64,000 nucleotides of DNA from Elysia chlorotica (lineage: Eukaryota > Mollusca > Gastropoda > Plakobranchidae), in assembly GCA_003991915.1 (NCBI GenBank), contig RQTK01000913.1, forward strand, positions 111,027 through 175,026. The letters run 5' to 3'. Numbering within the stretch: the first letter of the stretch is position 1; every line of letters starts with the position of its first letter. Of this stretch, positions 10,897 to 21,800 are shown piece after piece. A program made the translations under genes and the position numbers. The notes under the pieces were generated by a model, which searched no databases, had not been told where the DNA came from, and saw only the letters and a list, made by a program, of their open reading frames with translations.

Positions 10897-13800
10897 TCGG
10901 ATCCTGTCAGGCCCCAAACCAGGAGGTGGGCATCGCTCCAGGTATGTGTTCAAGTCTTGGTCTATAAACTCAAACACTAGAGACAGGCAGATATCCCGGT
11001 CCGAGATGTCTTGGTGGTGGACGTCTAGAAGCCTGCAACAGAGATGAGTTGTGTTGAGTTCTTTGCTTAACGTTCAATGTCAACACTATAACTATAGGCT
11101 TTATGGTGTAAGAGCCCCAAGAATAACTTCTGATAATATTACGTTCTGCCACACATGGACAGTGCGTGAAAATTTGGACTCCTGTCTCACACAATCACAT
11201 CGTACTGAAACTGACCAAACCAGTGGGGCACACAATCAGACCAAGAAATCTTCGATCAATCATTGGTTTTGAACAGGTGATCCCTATCCCCCCTCCGATG
11301 GGTAAACAAACACTCTATCGCTTGTATCTATTGCCCCCCTCCCCCCCTCCCTTGCGACAGAGATAACACAAGGGTACCCATATAAGCTGCATAAAAAACA
11401 AAGATAAAATAGGCATGACAAGTTCTCAATAGATTGACAGTCCCCTTATATTTTGTATTTTAACTTGTCAAATATGAGCCAATCGTTTAAAGCACTTGTA
11501 ATGACTTATTGGTGTAAGTTATGCTCTCTTTGAAGAATCTTTTTTTTCTTTACACATTGAAAATCAATATTACACTCATTAATTAGACTTCTTGTGAGCA
11601 ATTCACTTTGTCTTTATAGCAAAGAAGGGCATAAAGGAGGTTGAGTTGATTTTGTTTCAGCACAGTAACGGCTAGATTATGCCCATAATGTCTCAAGATA
11701 CTTAACACATTACATTAGTGGCACCGGTGCCTCTCCTTCATCTCTCTGAATGGTACAAGCATAAAAATTGTGTACAAAAAAGGTCATTTAAAGTGAAGGG
11801 TATAAATATTATCAGTTTAAAAGATGCACAATAAAACTTTATAACACATCGGACATGAAGAAGGTACTGACTGGACTATGTTTGGGTAAATGGTAAAAGC
11901 ATACAAATTGTGTATAAAAAAGGTCATTTAAAGTGAAGGGTATAAATTAATTATCAGTTTAAAAGATACACAATCAAACTCTATAACACATCAGACATGA
12001 AGAAGGTACTGACTGGACTATGTTTGGGTAAATGGTAAAAGCATACAATTTGTTTACAAAGAAAGTCATTTAAAGTGAAGGGTATAAATTAATTATCAGT
12101 TTAAAAGATACACAATAAAACTTTATAACACATCGGACATGAAGAAGGTACTGACTGGACTATGTTCGGGTGCTCTCTCGTCTCCAGCTGCTTGAGGAGG
12201 GAGATCTCACGAATGGCAGCCATGGGCATCCCCTTCTCATGCGAGCGCCCAGAGCGGCGAATTCGGATCTGCTTGATGGCTACTACCACGTTTTCCCGAG
12301 CAGGGTCCCGCGCTTTAAACACTTGTCCATATGCACCTGAGAAAAAAAGATGGTGGGTTAGAAAAAAAATATATATATGTATGTATATGCAGATAAATTT
12401 TTAATATCATTAGAAAGCAAATCTTAGCTAAGAGAAAGCATAGCTCTAGTTAAGCTTCTCCTAGGCCGTAAGGAAAGTTGTATATGGCGACTGGACCCAA
12501 GGACTCAGAAGTGAGTTTTACATGCTAAGTAATCAAAGTTTATATATTGACAAATTACAGTGTTGACCACTTTGTTAACCGACATTGCATTTTTACTATT
12601 TTGCTTACTGCTCTGTTAAAGCAAGTAGAGTAGATTGGGATTTAAAAGTTACACCTCTTGGGAACAGCCTAAAAGTTTATATTCCAAATTAAAATTAGAT
12701 AGTGACTGTAAATGTTAAACAAAAAGAATTGTGCTTCAAAAATGGTAAATACAAAGCCATAGTTTATCATAAGTAGATTTATAAAGAAAATATACACCAA
12801 GAATCTCCACAGAGCATTAATTTTCTAGCAAATTTTGGACATATTGGCGGAGTGAAGGGATTAAAAATAGTCAAATGTCACCCACGAAGGACCCAAACTT
12901 CAATGCTACAGATGCTGCTTATATCATGACCATGTAACTTCTCTCATTTAATTCTATCATTCTGCTAACAATGAATTCATTACAAATAACAGCTAAGAAT
13001 AAGACCACAGGGCAGATCAATTAAAAGCTGGCAAGTTCAGCACACAATTATTAGGAGGGGAATCCAGTGAGTGATTGTTGAAAGTCTCCTCTTTATGCAG
13101 CACCTCACGAGGTCAAACTTTTCTTTCCTCTACAGCCATACTAATGTTTCCTACATTTTATTACTTTTCTTGGCAATAGATTTAAAATGAACCTTTCACA
13201 GATTTTTAGAAAAAACTACTAATAATTTTCATTTTAACGTTATTCAGTTTAAACCCCACTGCTATACTTTATTTCAATGAAAAAAGAAAAGGACAAAATG
13301 ATTTCAAACTTAATTTTGGTTTTTGTGTTGCCTGTGCTTATACATCATGTTTTAAGGCAAATTTTTTTAGATTTGAAGCCTGGTTATCTAACTTTACCTA
13401 CTCCCCCTTCAGCAATGCAATATTCAGTAATTTTCACTATGATTTGAGCAGACAATTATATCAAATTTTTGCAGAATTGGGCTATGCATAGATGATAGAA
13501 GCATTGTGAATTAGAATTGGGCCAGGGATTTACTAGGTAAAAGGCAAATTGTATGAAAATCTTGTTCTTACTATGTTAAAAAGGACAGACAAAAAAAAGC
13601 AGTAATTTTGACTCATAAAGCAAGATCTCAAACTGATTAGGATCTACTTACTAGCCAGCATGATGTACCACTATACTTTTAATGAAGTATTGAATATATA
13701 GCAAGTATTAATGGTTGATGGTGGTTATTGTCATGACTAAAAGGAGTGTGGGGTTGAATTGTCAGCACCATAGGCTATACAGTGGACAGACAGAGCAGGG

Positions 13801-15821
13801 ACCAGTTGGGGGCCAAAATTGACCGTTCAAGGGTTTTGAACAGCGAACCTACCCCTTTGGGGACCAACGCTCTTCCACTCGAGCCAGTTCACCTCCCAGG
13901 GGGGCAAAGTGATCCAGGTGCAACTTATAATTGGAAGGTTGCATGTTATAGTCCTGCTCTAACGCATTTTTTCTTACTCTTAGTTTTAAGGTTATGTTTC
14001 CATTGGGATCTTCTTTGGAAATTTAGGAGACATTAAACTAGGAGATATTTAATTCAAGACTGATTATTGTTGTGCAAATGGCGGGGTTCACAGTTGAGTT
14101 GGTTTAACGCCATCATCAGCACTATATATAGGCTCTATTATGGACGGGCCCCAAGACTGACATCTGACAATTTTATGTATAGTGGGGTAGTAGCTGCACC
14201 AATAGTTAAATATTAGTAGAGGCATGGTTAAAGAATGCAAAAATCAGATTTTGTATATATGACTCATTCTCAAAAGGTCCTATCAATTTCTGAACTTAGG
14301 GTGATAATTTCAAATTGTGTTTCTAATAGCATCAGTACACCATGGATGGAGTAAAATAGTTTTAAACATAATCAAGCACCTCATTTTGTGAAGATAGTAT
14401 AACCCTTAACAAGTTAAATATGTACTGAGATATATTGATGACACAAACATAACCTTATTAATATTTAAATGCCCTTGTCATCTAAATGATGTGCTCCCAT
14501 CACTTTAAAAACAGTTTGCATTCAATATTATTCAAATGTCTAAAAATATTGAAACTCATTTGATAAAAACCATGTTAAGGAATGCAAAGTTTGCATCACT
14601 GATACGTCTAAAAAAAACTATGTCACAAAAGTTTCATTTTTCTAACTTTCATAGTAATAAAATTGACCAATTCTTGCTCCTATTTCTGTGTGAGATCATT
14701 TTCTATCAAAATAACACTGAATGGTTGTACTTGACAACCCTATGTGAACAAAATTAAACACAATATGACTTTGGGGCGTATCGATGACATCAATTGTGTC
14801 ATCGATATATCTCAGTACTATCTATAGATGTCAAAATATAAAATCGTCACTGAACATGATCCGTGGGTAATTAAAATGTTTACATTGGATCTTTCAGATG
14901 AAACAACAACAATTATCTAGAAGGTTCTTAAAAACCCAATGGATGATCTAAGGTGTTCCAAGATGTATCGATGACATAAATGTTGTTTGTATTAATATAT
15001 ATCACATTTAATGATTTACACCTCATGAAAATGCCCTTGCTAGACTAATCAAGAGGTTTTTACACAGATATGTGTCATGTTCTCTATACATATGCAGATA
15101 TATACTGGATTGGATCCAGCAAGCAGAATTTAACTCCTAAAATCAAATAGAAAGCAAATACAGGACAAACAAAATGACCACCGCAAAAAGCAACAAATAT
15201 TCACAAGAAAAAACTTTTTTTTTCTACTTCAACACTTCACAACAAATACCAGTCACAAGAAAAAAACATAAATTTATGAGGGTAACCCATGTTACATTAT
15301 ATGAATGGCGCCTTTTGAAAATGAGTCATATATAAGCCATTAATAAGGACCTTACCTGAGCCAACATGAGCGAGAAACTCATAGTGCCGCTCATGGGTTT
15401 CTTTCTGAGGTCGCTGTTGCTGCTGTTGTTGCTGTGGCTGTTGTTGTTGGTGGTGGGGATGGTGATGCTGTTGGGGTGGCTGACTTGCATGGCACTTGCT
15501 CTGTGTTTGTTGTAAATGGCGAGGTGAATGCTGTTGAGTCTGAGGTTGAGAATGCTGTATGAAATGCTGCTGATGTTGTTGTTGTTGCTGCTGCTGCTGT
15601 CGACTTGGTTGGAGCACCTGAGGCTGTTGTTTTAGCGGCTGCAGAACTTGAGCCTGCTGGCTCTGCTGCTGCTGTTGTTGATGATGGTGATGATGATGTT
15701 GCAACTGTTGCTGAAGCTGATGAGGTGAATTTGCAGCTGCTGCTGCCACAACCAACTGCTGTTGTTGTAGTTGAGGTGAAGGCATCTTGAGTTTGCCGTT
15801 GGGTGAATCGGATGACTTCAT
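10897..15821 (-). CDS. CDK4/6: Cyclin-dependent kinase 4/6 orthologue, 5' three coding exons (partial)
   Basis: G1 cyclin-D-dependent Ser/Thr kinase. Exons: 15821-15356, 12336-12156 and 11032-10897, all with GT/AG sites and matching phases (1, 2, 0). The join gives 261 codons. Residues 1 to about 140 are a Gln/His/Pro-rich extension. The kinase N-lobe follows, with Gly-rich loop GSGAYG (residues 154-159), VAIK lysine near 177, and alpha-C helix PMAAIRE near 193-199, the counterpart of PLSTIRE/PISTVRE in CDK6/CDK4. Then come LLKQLETREHPNIVQLLDV and LVFEFIDQDLNTYLERC, which are diagnostic of CDK4/6. The catalytic loop (HRDLKPQN), activation segment and C-lobe were not found between 1 and 10896, so they probably lie beyond the left edge. 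I start at the ATG at 15821 because the frame upstream lacks an in-frame ATG. Family assignment is firm. Whether the N-terminal extension is translated in full is inferred. Confidence 0.9.
11046..11345 (-). mobile_element. SINE whose 3' end abuts the CDK4/6 exon 3 acceptor, sense
   Basis: A minus-strand copy with the tail (AACGTTAAGCAAAG, then AACTCAACACAACTC in sense) ending about 13 nt before the TTGCAG acceptor at 11033. Confidence 0.75.
11748..12170. repeat. Three-copy 142-bp tandem repeat overlapping the CDK4/6 exon 2 donor
   Basis: The marker GGACATGAAGAAGGTACTG recurs at 11851, 11993 (one mismatch) and 12135, exactly 142 bp apart. The rightmost copy covers the last ~15 nt of CDK4/6 exon 2 and its GTCAGT donor (minus strand, exon end 12156). 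The two intronic copies carry the same exon-end sequence with one change (CCCAAACATAGTCCA) and the same donor hexamer. Splicing at a distal copy would add 142 or 284 nt, shifting frame. Confidence 0.85.
12337..13764. other. CDK4/6 intron 1, proximal part
   Basis: AT-rich intron sequence on the 5' side of exon 2. No additional exon or recognisable repeat. Confidence 0.7.
13765..13898 (-). mobile_element. SINE fragment in CDK4/6 intron 1, sense
   Basis: GGGTTTTGAACAGCGAACC, GGGGACCAACGCTCTTCCAC and GAGCCAGTTCACC match the reversed SINE head. Confidence 0.6.
14092..14178 (-). mobile_element. SINE 3'-tail fragment in CDK4/6 intron 1, sense
   Basis: GTTGAGTTGGTTTAACGCC through GGCTCTATTATGGACGGGCC to GACATCTGACAATTTTATG. 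The rest is truncated. Confidence 0.75.
14422..14818. repeat. 25-bp inverted repeat pair enclosing ~350 bp
   Basis: GTACTGAGATATATTGATGA(CACAA) at 14422-14446 is the reverse complement, with one mismatch, of 14794-14818. The right arm also pairs locally with TATCGATGACA at 14779. This could be a small MITE-like element or chance in AT-rich DNA. Confidence 0.45.
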
Positions 15822-15879
15822 TATAAATGCCAAGTGAGCGTTAGAGTCCTTGCTCAAGCATGATTTCCAAAATTTTCAC
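15356..15879 (-). other. CDK4/6 first coding exon with poly-Gln/His region and upstream acceptor
   Basis: The coding part is 15821-15356, ending ...GTTGGCTCAG followed by a GTAAGG donor. A CTTTCAG acceptor-like site ends at 15880, so 15879-15822 may be a 5'UTR part spliced from an upstream exon. The coding stretch has CAG/CAA-mixed Gln runs, a His6 run, a short Ala5 run and Pro. Mixed CAG/CAA codons argue for a maintained protein tract rather than a recent CAG expansion. Confidence 0.7.
15841..15861 (-). promoter_or_regulatory. Short upstream ORF in the CDK4/6 leader
   Basis: ATG CTT GAG CAA GGA CTC TAA lies 19 nt upstream of the chosen CDK4/6 start and in another frame (six codons). If the transcript includes this leader, the uORF could lower initiation at the main ATG. 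This is seen in sequence; the regulatory effect is inferred. Confidence 0.35.
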
Positions 15880-16256
15880 CTGAAAGATTATCAAAATAGA
15901 ACAGTTTTAGAAGGATGTACATGGTCGATACCCTGATGCTTGTTAAACTTACCTTGACACTACAATTTCCCAAAATCCATACAAATACGATATTTTAAGA
16001 AAGGTTGAGCCTATACGCACTATATAAAGTGTCATTGGGATCTTTTCCTGACTCACAATATAATTTTAGGCAATCTTATTTCTTTCCAAATAATAAATAA
16101 AAATGCTGTAAATCGCAATATTTCACTTTGCACATATCATTATATGCCTATAAGATCTTTTTTAAGACCTAGAAAACTTTTAACTTGGAGAGTTTTTGTG
16201 ATCAAAAACACATCTATAGATCTAAATGTAGTGCATATATGTCAAGATTTGGAGAA
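15880..16256. other. CDK4/6 upstream region
   Basis: AT-rich. A 5'UTR exon or promoter may lie here or further right. None could be fixed. Confidence 0.5.
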
Positions 16257-16446
16257 AAAACACAAGAGTGCATATCTAGTTAGCCAACTCGTAGGGCTCA
16301 CAGCTAACCGGACCGGAAACAAAAATGCCAGAATCTTCAACTTGATGAAGGCGGGCATACACCAAAGAAGAAGAAGAAGAAGAAGATTAATATGAAGATT
16401 ATTAATATAAACAAGAAAACACAAGAGTGCATATCTAGTTAGCCAA
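16257..16446. mobile_element. Short retroposed insertion with 31-bp target-site duplication
   Basis: The 31-bp sequence starting AAAACACAAGAGTGCATATC and ending TAGTTAGCCAA occurs at 16257-16287 and 16416-16446. Between them is a 128-bp insert with GCCAGAATCTTCAACTTG, GGCGGGCATACACCAAAG, an (AAG)n tract and an AT-rich end. A long perfect duplication plus a repeat-like tail fits target-primed insertion of a strongly 5'-truncated non-LTR element. Confidence 0.75.
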
Positions 16447-17849
16447 ATTGGTGTATGTAGTGATTATAACACGTACAGAAAAATGAAAAAAAAAAAAAGA
16501 AAAGAAAAAAGGAAAAAAAAAGAAAAAATATTTCTTGATCTAGGTGTATTCATTGAAAAAATTCAGTCTATAGTCTGGATCTTCTAAGTAGAATCTAGAT
16601 TCAGGTGTAGCCAGGTCAATGCTTTGCTACATGATGGTCAACGCCACCGGATGGATCATAAGTGGAGATTTAGCTAACTAAAGATCCAGAACAACCTGGT
16701 CTCTGGTGTATCAAGATCTAATCTAAACTAGAATCTAAATCTAGATTCTAGATCTAATTAAGTTATGAAGGGCTGAATCGAACTAAAGGTTTATAGATTA
16801 AGTGTTTACATAAGTTACGTAGCTTGATCTAAACCTCTACATTCAGTGATTTAGAATCTCTCAATCTAGGCTACTATGTGTCACGTTTGGGGCACATGCC
16901 TGTGCTGCCACTTGAATGCCCTTCCACTTCCAGTCGGTCTAAGATCAAAACTTTTCTGATCCAAATAAAAACGAGAAGAAAGGCAGCATTGTGTTATTTA
17001 AAGTCATAGTTTTTGGTGCTACGTTTCAGACACACATAAATGGATAATAACACGTCCAAAGAATAAGACAAACCACAAATACGGTGTGAAGTACGTGGTC
17101 GAAGTGTGTTCGAAATGCCCATAGACAACCTGTATGCAAATGCTGATTGCTGAATGAATGAATGAACGAGCAAGCAACATGGCATTCCTTTCTCCGCGAG
17201 TCCGCGTAGCACACAGTCGCTAGGCCCAACTTCAGGGACGATGAGTGGGCACCACACTGATCTAAAATTAGTCAAGGAAATTTCTTTGGTTGGGAAATAG
17301 GTCAGAGGGAAAGAAAGGGCTTTCCCCCCTACATATTTCCCTACAATCCATTCCTCTTGCTTTCGGTGTTTATGTTTTGGTTTCTATTTTGTTTGTTGTC
17401 GTTGTGTCTTCTCTAAACACCAAATTGAAAGTATAATTCCATGTATTTAAGTACGCAATTGTTGCAAATGAAAGAATTAAAAGAATGATTGATACTGTTC
17501 CTCAACCTTTTCTGTAACCGATCTTCATTTTTTGTCCGGTAGATCTTTATTTTCACCTACATAAAGCTCACAAAACCGGTAAATGCGTGCTTGTCGTTGA
17601 ATGTATTTGGTAGCAACGATTGAAATGTTCTGTTAAAAATCAAATAGTAACGGACAATTTATTGTTCATGGATACTTTTTTTTTTTCCTTTTTTGAACCT
17701 CGATGTCATTTTTCTAAACACGTGAGTCCTTGTGGTGTAACCAAGGAGTCAACAATAAACACCAACCCACATAATATCTTGTCAAGTTTCTACTGAACAG
17801 TTTAAGTTTACTTCAAAAACAATTGGCTCTCACTGTGTAAGCGGATTGG
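16447..17849. other. No gene seen; AGATCT/TCTAGA-rich patch
   Basis: An A-rich run at 16485-16530 is followed by many TCTAGA, AGATCT and GAATCTA words to about 16760. No coding block with splice sites seen. Confidence 0.55.
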
Positions 17850-18060
17850 TTGGTTGATTGGGTTGGTTTAACGTCCAACAGCAGCACTATATAGGGTATA
17901 TTGTGGACGGGCCCCAAGACGGACGTCTGACAATTTTATGTGCTGCCACACATGAGACAGGGCGGGGATACCATGACTCCTGTCCCAGCGGTCACATTAT
18001 ACTGACACCGACCCAACCAGTAGGGGACGCAACAGTCAGGATTCGAACTCGGGACACTGT
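17850..18060 (-). mobile_element. tRNA-derived SINE, minus strand
   Basis: GGTTTAACGTCCAACAGCAG, TGTGGACGGGCCCCAAGACG, ACACATGAGACAGGGCGGGG and AGGATTCGAACTCGGGAC. Its head end overlaps a 153-bp direct repeat. Confidence 0.85.
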
Positions 18061-18320
18061 GTAAGGGGAAAGGCCTGGAAAAAAGTTTATAATAAAGTGG
18101 TCAACGAATTTGCTTGCCTTGACGATGATGTATTTTATTCAAATTTTATTACTGTAGCAGGGGTTGTTTTTGTTTGTTTTGTTTTGTATCAGGATTCGAA
18201 CTCGGGACACTGTGTAAGGGGAAAGGCCTGGAAAAAAGTTTATAATAAAGTGGTCAACGAATTTGCTTGCCTTGACGATGATGATTTTTATTCAAATTTT
18301 AATAGTGTATCAGGGGTTGT
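18037..18320. repeat. Direct repeat, offset 153 bp, spanning a SINE edge
   Basis: CAGGATTCGAACTCGGGACA at 18037 and 18190 begins a repeated block that includes GGCCTGGAAAAAAGTTTATA and GACGATGATG, in two nearly identical units. Confidence 0.8.
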
Positions 18321-18344
18321 TTTTGTTTGTTTGGTTTTTTTTCC

Positions 18345-18573
18345 TCAATGTTCAACGTCAGCACTATATAGACTATATTGTGGACGGATCCTAAGCCTGA
18401 CGTCTGACACTCTCTCGTGCTGCCACAGATGAGGAATGCCGGGAGGACCGAACACTTAATACCAACGAGTAGGGGACGAAATCGGAAAAACAAATGTTTG
18501 ACTGGTCGTGGGGTTCGTACAACGGACCTTCTGATCTGGAGACCATCGCTCTAGCACTTGAATCAGCCTCTCC
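18345..18573 (-). mobile_element. SINE, minus strand
   Basis: AATGTTCAACGTCAGCACTA, TTGTGGACGGATCCTAAGCC, GTGCTGCCACAGATGAGG and CTGGAGACCATCGCTCTAGC, with some internal deletion. Confidence 0.7.
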
Positions 18574-18680
18574 CCCCTCTCATTGTTTTGTTAATGTTTT
18601 TTTAATATATGGGTGCATGGGGAAAGGGAAGGGAACGTGTTTAGGAAAAATAATGCCGGAGGGCGAACGCAAAAATGGAT

Positions 18681-18684
<4 letters not shown>

Positions 18685-18730
<46 letters not shown>

Positions 18731-18760
18731 GGAGAGGAGAGACAGAGACAGAGACAGATA
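18685..18760. repeat. (GA)n microsatellite
   Basis: GA tract with GAGACA units to the right. Confidence 0.95.
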
Positions 18761-18874
18761 TATAGAGGCCTAAGAGATGTTAAGCTAAGAAAGGGCTACT
18801 TCGGTTCACTTGATCCACGATTGCTTTTTTGTTTGTTCCCTTTTTTCTTTGATTGACAATAGTTGTTGTTTTTT

Positions 18875-19300
18875 TATAACTATTTCTGAGGTACGACATA
18901 TAAATTATTTCAGAGGCACCAATTCCCTTTTTTCTTTTATAAAATATAGCTTTAAATACACTTTTTTGAAGCACCATAAAAATGATATTAACTATTTGTG
19001 AGGCATCGTATATCAACAGTTACTATTTTTGAGGCACCCTAAATGAACTACCGTGTATTAATGAGGTACCAATTCCCTTTTTTGTTTGATTTATTATAGC
19101 TTTAAATAAACTATTTATGAGGTACCATATAACAATTATAAACTATTTCTGAGGCACCTGTTCTCTCTTTTTTCCATGATTAATTATAACTTTATATAAA
19201 CTATTTCGTAGGCACTATATATGATAAACGATAGCTTTATACAAACTATGCATGCGGCACCAATTCCTGTTCCTTTTTCCCTTAGTCGTTTTTACTATGA
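18875..19300. repeat. Degenerate minisatellite, core CTATTTNTGAGGCACC
   Basis: About nine diverged copies of AACTATTTNTGAGGYACCAT, alternating with CAATTCCCTTTTTT and TATAGCTTTAAATA spacers. Spacing is irregular (~30-60 bp). Confidence 0.7.
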
Positions 19301-20034
19301 ACTTTTAGGCTATCCCCATGAGGTTTGTATTACGCGAATCCCATTGCAGTCGGAATCCTCTAACACTTAGAGCAGACTGGACTTTCCACATGTAGCCTAT
19401 TCTTCCAAGAAGGGTTTTAGTCGAAGTTTCAGCTTTTGCTGTACGGCAGACAATGCCACAGTAATCTATACGATCAACCAAAGTAATGTGCCATTAAAAG
19501 TCTCTTTTAGATCGCGAGATCAAGGAACAATACGTAGTTAGAAGTGACAAGATGAAATGAGCAGCAATAAATAATCGCAAGTTGAGCCGATCATTGCTTT
19601 ATTGTGTTCACAATGTTAGTGAGTATGAGAGGGGGTATGAAAATAGAATGCATTTTTTTTTTCGTGATTAGAATTTGGTCAATTGTTGTTGTTGCTGTTT
19701 TTGGGTGTTTGTTGTTTTTTTTTATTCTATGGCTGGTTAAAGTAGTTGAACAAACAAATAGAAACTATTCGATTAAGAGTTAATTTTTTATTCTGCCTTG
19801 CACGGTTTCTCGGAAACGTAAAAATAAATCACCCACTTGTATGGTGATAAAATAAAACAAAGATAATTCCGGGGCACAATTATTCTATAACTGAGTCTAC
19901 GATGTTGCTGAATAATGAATGGCTCGACGTAATGCATGCATTGATTTTTATATTGAAGACTTTGCATAGATCTGAGTGATTCACTATTTATAGGTTATCG
20001 CAAATACTGTACTGTTGAAATAACGAAAAAGGGA
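19301..20034. other. No gene seen
   Basis: Non-repetitive AT-rich sequence with GTTGTTGTTG near 19685. Confidence 0.55.
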
Positions 20035-20292
20035 GAACGGGTAGGGAGAAACATAGACAGAGAGACAGAGACAGACAAAGACAGGCAGAGGGCCAGTCAG
20101 AGAGAGGGAGAGACAGTCGGACATACAGAGACGAGAGAGACAGAGCGAGGCAGTGATAGGTGAATATATAGACAGGCATACAATCAGACAGAACGAGACA
20201 GAGATAGGCTGACAGATAGACAAATGTAGAGAGCGAGAGACATGGGCAGAAATGGACAAAGAGACAGAGACAGACAGACAAACAGACAGAGA
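20035..20292. repeat. GACA/GAGA-rich low-complexity tract
   Basis: Imperfect GACAGAGA/AGACAGAC repeats. Long minus-strand frames here are compositional. Confidence 0.85.
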
Positions 20293-20878
20293 AAAGGGCA
20301 GAGTATTTACACTAACAAAATACCACTTAAAACACAATTAGTAGCGATATCTCCAGCTTTCTCTTCCCACTAAGTCTGTTGTCATTCTACTCACATTAAA
20401 TAATTACACGGCATATATGGTTGTAGCTTCATACGCGTCACAAGACAGTGGTACCAGGCGCTATCACTGTGTCGGTTGGAGCATGTCTTTCAATTTTACA
20501 TTATGATCCTCGTAAATCATTGATAAACAGTGTTTAACCAGTTTATGCGTTTTGATGCTGTGTGTCTGCGTGATTTGACATCGCGACACTATCCCATCTA
20601 TCTTTAGGCATTTATCTTATATATTGAGAATCTTTTAAATGATTATCAAGCGTTATACATGTATACCGTACCGTAAAGGAAAGAAACTGTACATGAATTT
20701 GTTATAAAAGGGGGGGGGGGGGGGAAAAAGAGTTATACATCTATACACTTTTTTTTAAAGTTAGAAGTAACTTTGATAAAAAATTATTGAAAGTTGTCCT
20801 TCTGTGTTTTGCTTTATTGATTTTCTTCAAATTTTTGTCTGGCCGAATGCTAGAGTTTTTGACTCGTAATCGAAAGGG

Positions 20879-21152
20879 GGCGAACTAGCTCTAGTGGTAA
20901 CCGTACAGCGTTGGTCTCCAGATCGGAAGGTCCGCGCCTGGAATCTCAATACCGATCACAGATTATTTATTAAATTTTTGTCCAATTCCGTTTCCTACTG
21001 CTTGCGTCGGTGTCAGCCAGTCAGGCTGAGACAGGAGTCCAGGATCTTCACGCGCCGTCTCGTGTGTGGGAACAGGTAAAATTGTCAGACGTCAGTCTTG
21101 GGATCCGTCCACAATAATGCCTTTAGAGTGCTGACGTTGGACGTTAACCACT
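20879..21152 (+). mobile_element. tRNA-derived SINE, near full length, plus strand
   Basis: GGCGAACTAGCTCTAGTGG, GTTGGTCTCCAGATCGGAAG, GGCTGAGACAGGAGTCCAGG, GTAAAATTGTCAGACGTCAG, and end GCTGACGTTGGACGTTAACC. Confidence 0.85.
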
Positions 21153-21161
21153 TGACCAATA

Positions 21162-21181
21162 GGCGGACGAATTCGTCCGCC
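21162..21181. repeat. Perfect 20-bp palindrome
   Basis: GGCGGACGAATTCGTCCGCC reads the same on both strands, just after a SINE 3' end. Confidence 0.8.
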
Positions 21182-21417
21182 GCCGATTCATCGCGAGACG
21201 GACAATTTCGCCCGCGATGTGCAAAGATTTCGCTACGAAGCTTCTCCCCCCCCCCCTTTCCTAAACAAAAAAAAAGTGACCAATCAGTTTATGATTGGAA
21301 ATAACGACTGTTTTATTTACATTCCGTGTTTCCTTGCGTTTCACTTCAAATCTGAATAAAAATGAGCGAATGAGCGATTTTATCACTTTTGAGTCAATTG
21401 GTTAAGCAACAAAACAA

Positions 21418-21674
21418 ACAAACGTCCAACGTCAACACTGTATACATAGATATGCTATATTGCGAACGGGCCCCAAAACTGACGTCTAACAGCTTTACAT
21501 GCTGCCACTCACGAGACAGGGTGGGGAGACCTGGACTCCTGAATTAGATTGACAGCAACCCAACTTGTAAGGGACGTAATGGGACAAATACATCTTTGAC
21601 CGAACGTAAAGTTCGAGCCTAATACCTTCCGATCTGGAGACCAACGTTCGACCACTAAATGCCAGTTCGCCCCA
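21418..21674 (-). mobile_element. tRNA-derived SINE, minus strand
   Basis: AACGTCCAACGTCAACACTG, ATTGCGAACGGGCCCCAAAA, CTCACGAGACAGGGTGGGG and GATCTGGAGACCAACGTTCG to CCAGTTCGCCCC. Confidence 0.85.
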
Positions 21675-21800
21675 TTTGAGATCCAGAGGACGTTAAAGCA
21701 GGTGAGAGCTTCTTTTTTCCAACGAAAGAATATTGATTTGTGCGTCCTTGTCATTGTATTGAATTTACATCGTTATTGTCTTTTCGCTGCTTAGAACACG

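Noticed and set aside
16994-17275. 93-codon minus-strand frame
   Set aside because: No recognisable domain, biased neither in codons nor by splice sites. Typical of chance in this composition.
19984-20337. Cys/Leu/Ser-rich minus-strand frames resembling membrane proteins
   Set aside because: Produced by GACA/GAGA repeats.
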